A DNA stretch of 64,000 bases, taken from NCBI GenBank assembly GCA_001648575.1, contig LQXN01000058.1, positions 62,001-126,000 on the forward strand. The letters run 5' to 3'. Positions 1-9,012 of this stretch are shown here, piece by piece. Position 1 is the stretch's first letter, and the number at the start of each line of letters is the position of its first letter. The notes beneath the pieces were generated by a model. It ran no database searches, was not told the DNA's origin, and saw nothing but the letters and a program-made list of their open reading frames with translations. A program made the translations under genes and the position numbers. Origin of the DNA: Sutcliffiella horikoshii DSM 8719. GTDB taxonomy: Bacteria > Bacillota > Bacilli > Bacillales > Bacillaceae_I.

Positions 1-1
1 C

Positions 2-1036
2 CACATAAGGGCTTTTTCGGAGGCACTTCAGGGTGTCACTCCTTTAAAAGAAAAGCAGGTAAAGCGGAAAGAGAGAACCATCATCATTCCTTCAAAAAAG
101 AAGGAAGTGCCGACACCACTTTTTGAAAAAGCAAAAAAACAACAATCCATCATCGTGGAACTCGATCCTCCGCGCAAACTGAACACAGATAAATTCATGA
201 CCGGCGCTAAAGCATTGAAGGATGCGGGCATTGATGCGCTCACGTTGGCGGACAATTCCCTTGCTTCCCCGCGGGTCTGCAACACTGCACTGGGATCGAT
301 TGTGAAATCAGATATCGGCTTGCGCCCGCTTATCCACATCACCTGCCGAGACCGCAATCTGATCGGCTTGCAGTCACATTTGATGGGGCTCCATCAGCTT
401 GGCATTCATGACGTGTTGGCAGTCACAGGCGACCCGACAAAGGTCGGTGATTTTCCTGGTGCCTCCTCTGTCTATGATGTCACATCGTTTGGTCTCATCA
501 ATATGATCAAACAGTTCAACCAAGGAGTCTCCCTATCTGGAAAAGAACTTGGCGAGCGCACCAGCTTCTCAGTCGGAGCTGCCTTCAACCCCAACGTACG
601 CGTCATTGATAAGGCGGTCGAACGATTGGAGAAAAAAATAGACGCAGGTGCAGACTATTTCATCAGTCAGCCTGTCTTTTCAGAAGAAAAACTACTCGAA
701 GTCCATCAGGCTACTAAACATATCGATGCCCCTATCTATATTGGGATCATGCCGCTTACAAGCAGCAGAAATGCCAATTTCCTTCATCATGAAGTGCCGG
801 GAATCAAGCTGACTCCACAGGTGCTCGGGGCGATGAATCGTCACCAGGATGACCCGCAGCAGGCAACTATAGAGGGGCTTAACATCGCGAAAGGGCTGCT
901 TGATGCGGCACTTGAACTATTTAATGGTATCTACTTGATCACACCGTTCATGCGCTATGAACTGACAGTAGACCTTGCCAAGCATGCCAAAAAATACGGT
1001 CCGGTCCATTCATCCAGGAGGGTTCAAAATGTCTAA
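2..1036 (+). CDS. yitJ: Bifunctional homocysteine S-methyltransferase / methylenetetrahydrofolate reductase, C-terminal part (YitJ-like)
   Basis: The reading frame is open from the left edge, so the 5' part lies outside the window. The first codons (HIRAFSEAL) look like the end of a homocysteine S-methyltransferase domain, followed by a Lys-rich linker. From about position 110 comes a complete MTHFR-type TIM barrel of about 300 residues, with the folate/FAD-barrel signatures AVTGDP, GAAFNP and ISQPVF. In the family this domain reduces methylenetetrahydrofolate to the methyl-folate used for methionine synthesis. The stop overlaps the start of metH by 8 bases, so the two genes are translationally coupled and supply methyl donor and methyl transferase together. 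A GTG at 107 could be misread as the start of a stand-alone MTHFR, but the frame has no stop before it. Any S-box leader would lie upstream of the window. Confidence 0.9.
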   Translation, partial: HIRAFSEALQGVTPLKEKQVKRKERTIIIPSKKKEVPTPLFEKAKKQQSIIVELDPPRKLNTDKFMTGAKALKDAGIDALTLADNSLASPRVCNTALGSIVKSDIGLRPLIHITCRDRNLIGLQSHLMGLHQLGIHDVLAVTGDPTKVGDFPGASSVYDVTSFGLINMIKQFNQGVSLSGKELGERTSFSVGAAFNPNVRVIDKAVERLEKKIDAGADYFISQPVFSEEKLLEVHQATKHIDAPIYIGIMPLTSSRNANFLHHEVPGIKLTPQVLGAMNRHQDDPQQATIEGLNIAKGLLDAALELFNGIYLITPFMRYELTVDLAKHAKKYGPVHSSRRVQNV

Positions 1037-4000
1037 ACCTATCACACTACTAGAACAACAGATTCAAAAGAAAATACTGGTCATGGACGGGGCGATGGGA
1101 ACGATGCTGCAGCAGGCAAACCTTACGCCAGAAGACTTTGGCGGCGAAGAGTATGACGGCTGTAACGAGAACCTGAACATCACCGCACCCGATGTCATCG
1201 AACGCATCCATGTAGAATATCTGAACGCCGGTGCCGATATTGTGGAAACCAATACCTTCGGCGGCACAGACCTTGTTCTTGATGAATATGAGCTTGGTTT
1301 TAAAGCTTACGAGATCAATAGGCTTGGCGCAGAAATTGCCAAGCGTGCGACCACTCAGGTGTCCACCCCGGAGTGGCCGCGCTTTGTGGCGGGCTCCATC
1401 GGTCCGACAACGAAAACACTGAGTGTTACGGGCGGAACCACTTTTGACGCTCTGACAGATTCCTATGAAGAGCAGGCGCGAGGGTTGTTGGACGGCGGTT
1501 CTGATTGTCTTTTAGTAGAGACAAGCCAAGATTTATTGAACGTAAAATGCGCCTTCCTTGGGATCCAGCGCGCTTTTGAAAAGACCGGCATCACCATTCC
1601 TGTCATCATCTCCGGCACCATCGAACCGATGGGAACCACACTTGCAGGTCAGGCGATCGATGCCTTCTATGTTTCTGTGGAGCATATGAAACCTCTTGCA
1701 GTCGGGTTGAATTGTGCGACCGGCCCGGAATTCATGCAGGATCATATCAGGACGCTTTCCAGCTTGTCCAAAAGTGCGGTCAGCTGCTATCCGAATGCCG
1801 GCCTCCCGGATGAGGAGGGCCATTACCATGAAACACCACAGTCCCTTGCAACAAAGCTTGCAGGCTTTGCCGAGCAAGGCTGGCTGAACATTGTCGGCGG
1901 CTGTTGCGGGACGACACCAGACCATATTCGCGCGATTGCGGAAGTGATGAAGAGTCACAAGCCCCGGGCTGCAACTGTAACCGACCACCACAGCGTCTCC
2001 GGGATAGAATCGTTCATTTATGACGACCCTTCCCTTCGCCCCATCATGGTCGGGGAGAGGACCAATGTCATCGGCTCCCGTAAATTCAAGAGACTTATCG
2101 CGGAGAAAAAATTTGAAGAAGCAGCAGAAGTGGCGCGTGCACAAGTTAAAGGCGGCGCCCATGTCATCGACATCTGCTTGGCTGACCCTGACCGCGAAGA
2201 GCTGGAAGATATGAAAGCCTTTGTACAAGAAGTCGTCAAGAAAGTGAAAGTACCGCTTGTCATTGATTCTACTGACGAAGAAGTCATCGAGGCCGCTTTG
2301 AAGCACTCACAAGGAAAAGCAATCATCAATTCCATCAACCTCGAGGACGGCGAAGAGCGTTTTGAAGCCATCATTCCATTGGTTCATAAATACGGGGCTG
2401 CGCTTGTCGTCGGCACCATCGACGAAGAAGGAATGGGTGTCAGCGCAGAACGAAAACTTGAGATCGCCCAGAGATCCTATGATCTTTTGGTGAACAAGTA
2501 CAAGGTTTCTCCAACCGACATTATTTTTGACCCACTCGTCTTCCCTGTCGGTACCGGTGACGAGCAGTATATCGGATCAGCCAATGCGACGGTCGAGGGA
2601 ATACGCGTGATAAAAGAACATTTCCCTGCCTGTCTGACGATCCTTGGGGTCAGCAATGTTTCTTTCGGGCTCCCACCTGTCGGGCGTGAAGTGCTTAACG
2701 CCGTGTATCTCTATCACTGTACACAGGCAGGGTTGGATTATGCGATCGTGAACACCGAAAAGCTGGAGCGTTTCGCTTCCATTCCAGCCGAAGAGGTCGA
2801 GATGGCGGAAAAATTGTTGTTTGAAACTACCGATGAATCTCTCGCATTATTCACGGACTTTTACCGCGGCAAAAAGAAAGAGGCGAAATCCAATATTCCG
2901 GAACTGCCTCTTGATGAACGGCTCGCCTACTATGTGGTGGAAGGGACTAAAGAAGGGCTGCTTCCTGACCTGGAGCTTGCCTTGGCTGCCTATCCCACTC
3001 CACTTGAAATCATCAATGGCCCATTGATGAACGGGATGAAGGAAGTCGGGCGTTTGTTCAATGATAACCAGTTGATTGTTGCGGAAGTTTTGCAAAGTGC
3101 GGAAGTCATGAAAGCGTCCGTCGCATTTCTCGAGCCTCACATGGAAGCAAGCGATACCTCCTCTTCAAAAGGAAAAATCCTGCTCGCAACCGTTAAAGGC
3201 GATGTGCATGATATCGGGAAAAACCTGGTCGACATCATCTTGAGCAACAATGGGTATGACGTGGTCGATCTCGGGATCAAAGTGACTTCCACCGACTTGA
3301 TTCAGGCTATCAAAAAAGAAAAGCCGGATATCGTCGGCTTATCCGGACTGCTCGTAAAGTCCGCTCAACAGATGGTATTGACGGCGCACGATATGAAGCA
3401 ATCCGATATTTCCGTCCCTATTTTAGTGGGAGGGGCAGCGTTATCAAGGAAATTTACGGATAACAAGATATCCAAAGAATACGAAGGCCTTGTTCTATAC
3501 GCAAAAGATGCGATGAACGGCCTCTCGCTTGCCAATCAACTGCGCTCACCAGAGGAATTTGAAGTGTTGGTGAATGAGCAGGCGGAGAAACAGAAGAAAT
3601 TGCGGGAGGCGGAGGAATCGAAAGAATCGGCAGAAATATCCGATACTAGTGCGGTCGCGACGGCCGTAAAGGTTCGTTCCACTGTCTCGCAGGATGTACG
3701 AGTGTTTACGCCAAATGATACAAAGCGCCACCTGCTACGTAATATCTCTGTCTCCCATGTGGAGCCATACATCAATATGCAAATGTTGATCGGTCATCAC
3801 CTTGGGGTGAAGGGAAAAATTGAACGATTGATTGCTGAGAAAGATGAACGTACCTTGCAAGTGAAGGGTGTGGTGGATGAGCTGTTGTCGGAAGTTAAGC
3901 GGAATAAACTTATCACTCCTGCTGCCGCGTATCAATACTTCCCGGCTCAATCAGAAGGTGATACTCTGTTCATTTATGACCCTGATGACACGAGTAAAGT

Positions 4001-4499
4001 GATAGAACAGTTCGATTTTCCAAGACAGGCAAAAGCCCCACATCTTTGTTTAGCTGATTACGTAAAGTCACGTGATAGTGGTGTCATGGATTATGTGGGA
4101 TTGTTTGCTGTAACGGCCGGCCGTGGGATTCGCGAATTGGGTGCTGCTTATAAAAAGGAAGGCCGCTTCTTGGAAAGCCATGCCTTGCAGGCTTTAGCAC
4201 TTGAGACTGCAGAAGGCCTTGCAGAACTTGTCCACCAGCAAATGCGCGACCGCTGGGGCTTCCCTGATCCTGTCAGCTTTACGATGAAGGAGCGATTCTC
4301 TGCCAAGTACCAGGGCCAGCGGTTTTCGTTTGGCTATCCGGCATGCCCCAACCTGGATGATCAGCAGAAGCTTTTCAAATTGATTCAGCCTGAGGATATC
4401 GGCGTTGAATTGACCGACGGGTGCATGATGGAGCCTGAAGCATCCGTGTCAGCGATTGTATTTGCCCATCCTGAGGCTAGGTATTTTAATGTATTGTGA
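1029..4499 (+). CDS. metH: Cobalamin-dependent methionine synthase MetH
   Basis: A protein of 1156 residues, normal for full-length MetH, which methylates homocysteine from methyltetrahydrofolate through cobalamin. Domain order is canonical. The homocysteine barrel ends in the zinc motif GGCCGTTP near residue 290, with the third ligand in GLNCATG. A pterin-binding barrel begins with [17 protein letters not shown]. It is followed by the cap and the B12 Rossmann domain with GDVHDIGKN near residue 725 (the His ligates cobalt). Last comes the SAM-binding activation domain with [15 protein letters not shown] near residue 1035. The start is ATG 1029 behind GGAGGGTTCAAA; an upstream in-frame ATG at 975 lies inside the preceding gene and lacks this site. 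A Glu/Ser-rich low-complexity linker (about residues 850-880) separates the B12 and activation domains. A terminator follows directly. Confidence 0.97.
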   Translation: MSKPITLLEQQIQKKILVMDGAMGTMLQQANLTPEDFGGEEYDGCNENLNITAPDVIERIHVEYLNAGADIVETNTFGGTDLVLDEYELGFKAYEINRLGAEIAKRATTQVSTPEWPRFVAGSIGPTTKTLSVTGGTTFDALTDSYEEQARGLLDGGSDCLLVETSQDLLNVKCAFLGIQRAFEKTGITIPVIISGTIEPMGTTLAGQAIDAFYVSVEHMKPLAVGLNCATGPEFMQDHIRTLSSLSKSAVSCYPNAGLPDEEGHYHETPQSLATKLAGFAEQGWLNIVGGCCGTTPDHIRAIAEVMKSHKPRAATVTDHHSVSGIESFIYDDPSLRPIMVGERTNVIGSRKFKRLIAEKKFEEAAEVARAQVKGGAHVIDICLADPDREELEDMKAFVQEVVKKVKVPLVIDSTDEEVIEAALKHSQGKAIINSINLEDGEERFEAIIPLVHKYGAALVVGTIDEEGMGVSAERKLEIAQRSYDLLVNKYKVSPTDIIFDPLVFPVGTGDEQYIGSANATVEGIRVIKEHFPACLTILGVSNVSFGLPPVGREVLNAVYLYHCTQAGLDYAIVNTEKLERFASIPAEEVEMAEKLLFETTDESLALFTDFYRGKKKEAKSNIPELPLDERLAYYVVEGTKEGLLPDLELALAAYPTPLEIINGPLMNGMKEVGRLFNDNQLIVAEVLQSAEVMKASVAFLEPHMEASDTSSSKGKILLATVKGDVHDIGKNLVDIILSNNGYDVVDLGIKVTSTDLIQAIKKEKPDIVGLSGLLVKSAQQMVLTAHDMKQSDISVPILVGGAALSRKFTDNKISKEYEGLVLYAKDAMNGLSLANQLRSPEEFEVLVNEQAEKQKKLREAEESKESAEISDTSAVATAVKVRSTVSQDVRVFTPNDTKRHLLRNISVSHVEPYINMQMLIGHHLGVKGKIERLIAEKDERTLQVKGVVDELLSEVKRNKLITPAAAYQYFPAQSEGDTLFIYDPDDTSKVIEQFDFPRQAKAPHLCLADYVKSRDSGVMDYVGLFAVTAGRGIRELGAAYKKEGRFLESHALQALALETAEGLAELVHQQMRDRWGFPDPVSFTMKERFSAKYQGQRFSFGYPACPNLDDQQKLFKLIQPEDIGVELTDGCMMEPEASVSAIVFAHPEARYFNVL

Positions 4500-4504
4500 G
4501 TGAG

Positions 4505-4533
4505 AAACCCCACGCGGCAGCGTGGGGTTTTTT
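4505..4533 (+). terminator. Rho-independent terminator of metH
   Basis: Perfect 11-bp stem (AAACCCCACGC / GCGTGGGGTTT) with a GGCA loop and a T run, five bases after the metH stop. Confidence 0.93.
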
Positions 4534-4576
4534 GAACGGAGGTTTGAAATCTCCTCTATGACAGTGGTTTTATTGT

Positions 4577-4590
4577 TGAACAAACGTTTG
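4577..4590. promoter_or_regulatory. LexA/SOS-box-like palindrome, copy 1
   Basis: TGAACAAACGTTTG matches 12 of 14 positions of the Bacillus LexA (DinR) consensus CGAACRNRYGTTYC. It abuts the stop codon of the minus-strand gene at 4592, in a convergent intergenic space where no promoter is expected. A copy at 18565 shares 21 of 22 surrounding bases. Function is unknown; a TetR-type operator or a chance palindrome are alternatives. Confidence 0.35.
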
Positions 4591-4591
4591 A

Positions 4592-5236
4592 TTAAAAGGT
4601 TCGCTTCTTTCCTTCGGCTTCCAAAATGACGCCGAAACGACTATCCGATCCGGAAAAAAGCTGCTCTTTTTCTAATTTCAGCTCCCGCTTCACGATTATT
4701 GGACCCCGGTCCTGTTCGGATACGGTCATCTCTAATGGACCTTCATTGTTCAGATGGTGTATCCAAATTGCATACTCATCTTCATAAAAGGTGAGCATGA
4801 ATGTCACATCCTCCTCGCTATGATTTTGAAAATATAGTTCACAGTGAACTGTCATCACGGATGTTCTATCCATAGACTCATAGGTACACTCACTCTTTTC
4901 TTTATCATAGGAAATCGCATCAAGGCCGGTAGCAAAAGTATTCTGGTATCCCTCTGCAATTTTCAACGGCCCAAATACAAATAAAAGAATTGCCAATAGG
5001 ACAGTTCGCCCACGATATTTCTTCAAAGCCCTCACTAAAAATACCAGCCCCAGGATTAGAATGGATATAATAAGCATCCCATAATAAACCGGCCCTTCCA
5101 CCGTACGGGTTGGGATCCCCAATACAACTGTCAGCTCAGGTCCGTATGGTGCGTCCAATCTTAAAGCAAAAGACATAATCATTGCGGTAAGAATCAATAA
5201 TGCAGAAATATAAAAGGCTGGTTTATTTTTAAACAT
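4592..5236 (-). CDS. Hypothetical membrane protein with three N-terminal helices
   Basis: A 214-residue protein that I do not recognise. Hydrophobic segments lie at about residues 6-25, 50-68 and 77-92. A C-terminal region of about 115 residues follows, rich in charged residues and beta-prone, probably extracytoplasmic, with a single pair of Cys (ECTYES, VHCELYF). The start is ATG 5236 next to a weak site. It stands alone: metH converges on it from the other side and the LysM gene upstream has its own terminator. No function can be assigned. The layout (helices followed by an exposed sheet-like domain) would fit a small envelope or sensor protein, which is inference only. Confidence 0.65.
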   Translation of the reverse strand: MFKNKPAFYISALLILTAMIMSFALRLDAPYGPELTVVLGIPTRTVEGPVYYGMLIISILILGLVFLVRALKKYRGRTVLLAILLFVFGPLKIAEGYQNTFATGLDAISYDKEKSECTYESMDRTSVMTVHCELYFQNHSEEDVTFMLTFYEDEYAIWIHHLNNEGPLEMTVSEQDRGPIIVKRELKLEKEQLFSGSDSRFGVILEAEGKKRTF

Positions 5237-5357
5237 GTGGTACCTGCTTTCTTTTTCTCATTAAAACCTATTTCTATAAAAATGGTAAAATACCTTCTGA
5301 TTGAAAGCTATCTTTTAGTGGGTTGTTACCTAAAAACAAATGAATTACGGCATTTCC

Positions 5358-5390
5358 ATAAAGAAAGGACCACTCAAATTAAAGTGGTCC
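5358..5390 (-). terminator. Terminator of the LysM gene
   Basis: Stem GGACCACT (5367-5374) / AGTGGTCC (5383-5390), followed on the minus strand by a T-rich tract, six bases beyond the LysM stop codon. Confidence 0.85.
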
Positions 5391-5396
5391 CCCCTC

Positions 5397-6440
5397 TTAT
5401 TCTTGGTAACCAAACCCTTCATTAGCAAACACAAGGTCCACTAACACAGGACTGACTCCATTTTTATAAATGATCTTCAGCTCTGCACCAGAGATGATAT
5501 TATAATTTCCTGCTGTGCCATATGCAACACGCAAGACAAGTGGTTCTTTTTCGCCTTCTATTAGAAACTCTACTGAATTACGGTCGACGACCCCTGTGAT
5601 GACGGCATTTGCTTCTATTAAACCATCCGTTTGAATCTTTAGCTCTTGGCCGATTAATACACGGTCAGAGGAGAGGTTGTTATCCTTTTTCAGTTTGTAT
5701 GTAGATAAATTGAACTTGTTGGCTATTCCCCATAATGTTTCACCTGGTGCCACGGTGTAATATGATTTTGTGACTTTCTTCTGTTCATTTTCAATCACCG
5801 GGATGCCTGTGGAAGCAGGGATGCTTAACTGCTGACCAACAAAGATAATGTCTGTTGTAAGGTTATTTTCCTTCTGGATCAATCCCACTGCAACACCAAA
5901 TTCTCTACTGATGCTAAACAATGTATCTCCTGACTTTACTTTATAAACAGCAGTCGTTTGGCCATTGCTAATTGTGAGTGTTTGTCCTACCTTAATTACA
6001 TCACTTTTCAAACCATTTAGTTGTTTAATTGCCGTGACGGTTGTGCCGTACTTTTGTGAGATTGCGAATAATGTATCATCTTTGGAAACCGTATGAACCA
6101 CACTTTTCGCTTCCGTATCTTTAGGACCTCTGGCACTTACCTTCAATGTTTGCCCTACTTTGATGACATCAGACTTTAGACCGTTAATCTCTTTTAATTC
6201 TTTGACAGATAATCCATGTTTTTTCGCTAACGAGTATAAAGTATCACCTGATTTCACTTGATGCACTGAAACATTAGCAAACACGGTACCGCTTTTTGTA
6301 TTAACCGTGATAAATGCACTAGCTGCAAGCGTTCCAGCTAGGACATAACTAACCATTTTCCGATTTCTCTTACCTTTGTTCATCTTTTTTTGCGTCTCAA
6401 TTCTCTCTTTACGAGACATAATATTCTGACTATCCACCAT
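5397..6440 (-). CDS. Secreted or membrane-anchored protein with four LysM repeats
   Basis: A 347-residue protein. A basic N-terminus of about 29 residues (KKMNKGKRNRK) precedes a hydrophobic segment at about 29-47 and an Ala-rich stretch ending near VFANVS, giving a signal peptide or anchor. Four LysM peptidoglycan-binding domains follow at about 59-102, 114-157, 166-208 and 227-270. Each has the GDTLxxIxxxxG core, and the first two share GLKSDVIKVGQTL. The last 75 residues form a small beta-rich domain ending NEGFGYQE; I do not recognise it, and it is not an NlpC/P60, 3D, amidase or CHAP hydrolase. The protein can be expected at the cell wall, but no catalytic domain is visible, so it may be a structural or adaptor protein. 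The start at 6440 has AAGGGGGATT upstream. Monocistronic with its own terminator. Confidence 0.85.
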   Translation of the reverse strand: MVDSQNIMSRKERIETQKKMNKGKRNRKMVSYVLAGTLAASAFITVNTKSGTVFANVSVHQVKSGDTLYSLAKKHGLSVKELKEINGLKSDVIKVGQTLKVSARGPKDTEAKSVVHTVSKDDTLFAISQKYGTTVTAIKQLNGLKSDVIKVGQTLTISNGQTTAVYKVKSGDTLFSISREFGVAVGLIQKENNLTTDIIFVGQQLSIPASTGIPVIENEQKKVTKSYYTVAPGETLWGIANKFNLSTYKLKKDNNLSSDRVLIGQELKIQTDGLIEANAVITGVVDRNSVEFLIEGEKEPLVLRVAYGTAGNYNIISGAELKIIYKNGVSPVLVDLVFANEGFGYQE

Positions 6441-6602
6441 AATCCCCCTTGAAATATACCAATATATTCTTCTGTTAGAAGTATTTTGTCGAAATCAAGA
6501 AGATATTTCGTAAACATCAGTAAATTTATCAGGGTGGAAATCAAAAAGAGGAGTATAGATTCACACTTTTACTTTTAGTGGATTTTTATTAAGTATAATT
6601 CC

Positions 6603-6631
6603 TTATAAAAACGGCTGAGCAAGTCAGCCGT
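6603..6631 (-). terminator. Terminator of the sigma/anti-sigma operon
   Basis: Stem ACGGCTGA (6611-6618) / TCAGCCGT (6624-6631) with T run TTTTTATAAGG on the minus strand, directly after the anti-sigma gene. Confidence 0.88.
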
Positions 6632-6642
6632 TGCGCAAAAAA

Positions 6643-7944
6643 TCATTTCACTGTAACTGCTAAGTCATGAAAGAAATACTCCACTGGAAGGTAGCTAATC
6701 TCTAAGTCCCTTGGGTTCCCTCTCACTTTATAGGTCAACTCCATAATATCACCTGCTAGTTTATAGGAATCCACGTTTTCTGGGTAACCATCTTTTTCAT
6801 ACAAAGTGATAAAACCTACTATATATTCCACAGGCAAACTCCCTTTAGAAATCCTGATCGTTACTTCATCAGGGGTTTGTATTATTTGATTGACCTTGAT
6901 TGTTTGGCCCATGACTTCCATTGTGGTGTCCTTTTCTAGACTTTTCCAAATTTCTTGTGTGTCCCATTTCCTGATATAAGGAATTGCTTTCGTTTCCGTA
7001 ACATCGCGTAATGGAGTATAGCTTCCTTCAAGTCCTATTTCTTCTTTCTCAGGGGAATTATACCCCCATCCTAAACCTCTTGAGGTTGAAACTTTAATAG
7101 AGCCATCTTCAGATGTACCCACTAATGCTATCTGAGGTGAAATATCCTTATGAATGTCCCCATATTGTTCTGGTAGACGCATAGTGGCAATCAAGTCTAA
7201 TTTAGACATCGTTTCTTTCAGATGATCCACTCTTAACCAGACACCAGCTTGATTTTCTGCTTCATTCTTTATATCCCTCTCCGTTAGGCCTGACGCTTTG
7301 TCGAGGGTATATTCGAACCGCACTTCTTCTTTATTGCGATATTCCTGATTCATAAAAATGAGCTTTAGCTCAAAGTTTTCATCCTCGATGAAGTAGTCCG
7401 AGTGTTCAAAATGCAAGATTCCTTGGTCCGTATGATTTGGATCTAAATCTAAGAATCTGGAAGTATGATAATTTGTTACATCCCTATCTGCAGAGGTTAG
7501 ACTTGCCAATACATACCCTTGAAACGGTGTTTCTGTATCAATTTGATAGCCCAGCATCACACTCCCTGCATCGAAGTATGCTTCTTTCACCTGTACCTTC
7601 ATATTTGATGTTTCCTCTTCTAGGTTTAAAAAATTGACTCTTCCCTCCTCGGCAATTTGCCTTATTCCCGTGTAGTTACCTCCGTAATTGTAGAAAATCC
7701 CTTTCTGGTAACCAAATCCAGAAGTGCTGTCTTTATCCCAAAAGTTTGATTGAAACAGGACCGCGACAATTCCGATGACAAGTACGGCAACAGCATTCAT
7801 TTTAATTGCTTGTAACCTGGAGGACTTCTTCCGCTCCCGCTTTTGCGCGATTTCCAGCGCTTTCTGAACTCTCGCATCCAGCTCTTTCGTCGGTACATCT
7901 ATCCCCTCAAACTCCGATTTTATTTCGCGGCTAAGCTTCTCCAT
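6643..7944 (-). CDS. DUF4179-type anti-sigma protein
   Basis: A 433-residue protein. The N-terminal 45 residues are cytoplasmic and charged, with a VPTKELDARVQKAL segment typical of DUF4179 anti-sigma proteins. A single membrane helix lies at about 48-66 (VAVLVIGIVAVLF), and about 365 residues of beta-rich extracytoplasmic domain follow. By family analogy it holds the partner ECF sigma factor at the membrane until an envelope signal arrives. Its start overlaps the end of the sigma gene by 14 bases, so the two are coupled. The ligand of the outer domain cannot be told from sequence. Confidence 0.88.
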   Translation of the reverse strand: MEKLSREIKSEFEGIDVPTKELDARVQKALEIAQKRERKKSSRLQAIKMNAVAVLVIGIVAVLFQSNFWDKDSTSGFGYQKGIFYNYGGNYTGIRQIAEEGRVNFLNLEEETSNMKVQVKEAYFDAGSVMLGYQIDTETPFQGYVLASLTSADRDVTNYHTSRFLDLDPNHTDQGILHFEHSDYFIEDENFELKLIFMNQEYRNKEEVRFEYTLDKASGLTERDIKNEAENQAGVWLRVDHLKETMSKLDLIATMRLPEQYGDIHKDISPQIALVGTSEDGSIKVSTSRGLGWGYNSPEKEEIGLEGSYTPLRDVTETKAIPYIRKWDTQEIWKSLEKDTTMEVMGQTIKVNQIIQTPDEVTIRISKGSLPVEYIVGFITLYEKDGYPENVDSYKLAGDIMELTYKVRGNPRDLEISYLPVEYFFHDLAVTVK

Positions 7945-8461
7945 ATTTCTCTCCTCCTTCTTCCAGTTCCGCTTTTACCTGTGCAAGTGTTCTGTGTAGT
8001 TGCGATTTAATCGTTCCTTCGGGCTTTTCAAAGATTTGCGCCATCTCCTTGATGGAGTATCCATAAGTGAATCTCATCATAAGTAAGCTCCTCTGTTCCG
8101 GTTTGAGTCTTTCAAGTACTTCAGCAAGATCTAGTTTATGTATGGAAAGATGTGTTTCCTTGATGGCCGTCTCATGCTTTTCTAGATCAAGAAAGGTTAT
8201 TTTCTTCCTCCGTCGCAATTCATTGATAGCGGTGTTGATTAGGATTCTTGTCATCCAAGTAGAAAAATATTGCGGGTTCTCCAATTTCGGGAACGATTTA
8301 TATGCGTTGATGATCGCCTCTTGCACCACATCCAATGCATCCTGTTCATTTTTCACATAGGAGAAGGCAATTTTATATAGTTTTTCTTGTTCATTTTTGA
8401 TCAGTGTCTCGAATGTCGGCCCACTTGCGGGTGATTTGAACAATGCTTTTAATCTTTTCAC
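7931..8461 (-). CDS. ECF-family RNA polymerase sigma factor
   Basis: A 176-residue protein. Region 2 spans about 15-85 with QDALDVVQEAIINAYKSF, EYFSTW-type NPQYFSTWMTRI and a basic LRRRKK end. Region 4 spans about 115-165 with a helix-turn-helix in YSIKEMAQIFEKPEGTIKSQLHR. Size and layout fit ECF factors of the SigV/SigW type. The start is GTG 8461 behind AAAGGAGG. It is co-transcribed with the DUF4179 anti-sigma gene and preceded by an ECF-like promoter, so autoregulation is likely. It is one of three such pairs in this window; this one is least like the other two. Confidence 0.92.
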   Translation of the reverse strand: MKRLKALFKSPASGPTFETLIKNEQEKLYKIAFSYVKNEQDALDVVQEAIINAYKSFPKLENPQYFSTWMTRILINTAINELRRRKKITFLDLEKHETAIKETHLSIHKLDLAEVLERLKPEQRSLLMMRFTYGYSIKEMAQIFEKPEGTIKSQLHRTLAQVKAELEEGGEKYGEA

Positions 8462-8485
8462 TTTTTCTTGACCTCCTTTCCCTTA

Positions 8486-8515
8486 TTAGACAAGCGACTG
8501 TTGAAAAACGTTCCA
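8486..8515 (-). promoter_or_regulatory. ECF-type promoter, probably autoregulatory
   Basis: On the minus strand TGGAAC (8510-8515), an 18-base spacer and GTCTAA (8486-8491), about 25 bases before the sigma start. The GGAAC / GTCTAA pair is typical of ECF-dependent promoters. Confidence 0.6.
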
Positions 8516-8640
8516 TGTGATCTAGTAAAAATTTGAAGAGTTGTGTAAAGGTGGGGGTTTTCGGAGCGAAGATGTTGGAATAGTGTGGGGGAAACGTGAA
8601 AATACCTTCACAGGAAAATGGAGATCTGGGGAGAGATGGG

Positions 8641-8919
8641 TTTTATCATGAAATTTTGAGATTTATCCGGAAAAATCGAGGTTTATACTGAAACTTTTGG
8701 ATTTACCCGGAAAAGTCAGGATTTATCCTGAAACTTTCGGATTTATCCGGAAAAGTCGAGGGTTATCCTGAAACTTTCGGATTTATCCGGAAAAGTCGGG
8801 GGTTATCCTGAAACTTTCGGATTTACCCGGAAAAGTCGAGGGTTATCCTGAAACTTTCGGATTTATCCGGAAAAGTCGGGGTTATCCTGAAAACCTCAAC
8901 TTTATCCTGAAATCCCTCC
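8641..8919. repeat. Tandem array of about 14 units of 20 bp (40-bp dimers)
   Basis: This fills most of the 551-bp gap between the chemotaxis receptor and the sigma gene. Units step by exactly 20 bases from 8641 to 8880, the next-to-last one being a base short. Two unit types alternate, giving a 40-bp dimer: ATTTATCCGGAAAAGTCGGG and GGTTATCCTGAAACTTTCGG. Central copies are nearly identical and the flanking ones diverged. Read on the minus strand, unit TTTCCGGATAAATCCGAAAG contains the dyad CGGAT-AA-ATCCG. The array lies outside the MCP terminator and upstream of the sigma promoter. It is the same family as the short array at 38271-38330. Confidence 0.95.
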
Positions 8920-8960
8920 CGCCCCTAATTAAACTCACACGAAACTTGACTTCCCTATTC

Positions 8961-8999
8961 AAAAAACCCCGGCCATCCACTCATCCACCCGGCCGGGGT
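8961..8999 (-). terminator. Terminator of the chemotaxis receptor gene
   Basis: Stem ACCCCGGCC (8966-8974) / GGCCGGGGT (8991-8999) followed by a T run on the minus strand. Confidence 0.92.
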
Positions 9000-9012
9000 C
9001 ATCCAAAACATT

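Noticed and set aside
1533-2306. 257-codon open frame on the minus strand inside metH
   Set aside because: It is a mirror frame of a highly conserved gene; no ribosome site, and its sequence has no protein-like features.
8641-8919. CRISPR array
   Set aside because: Repeat step is 20 bases with no unique 30-base spacers, and no cas genes are in the window. The same holds for the 21-bp arrays.
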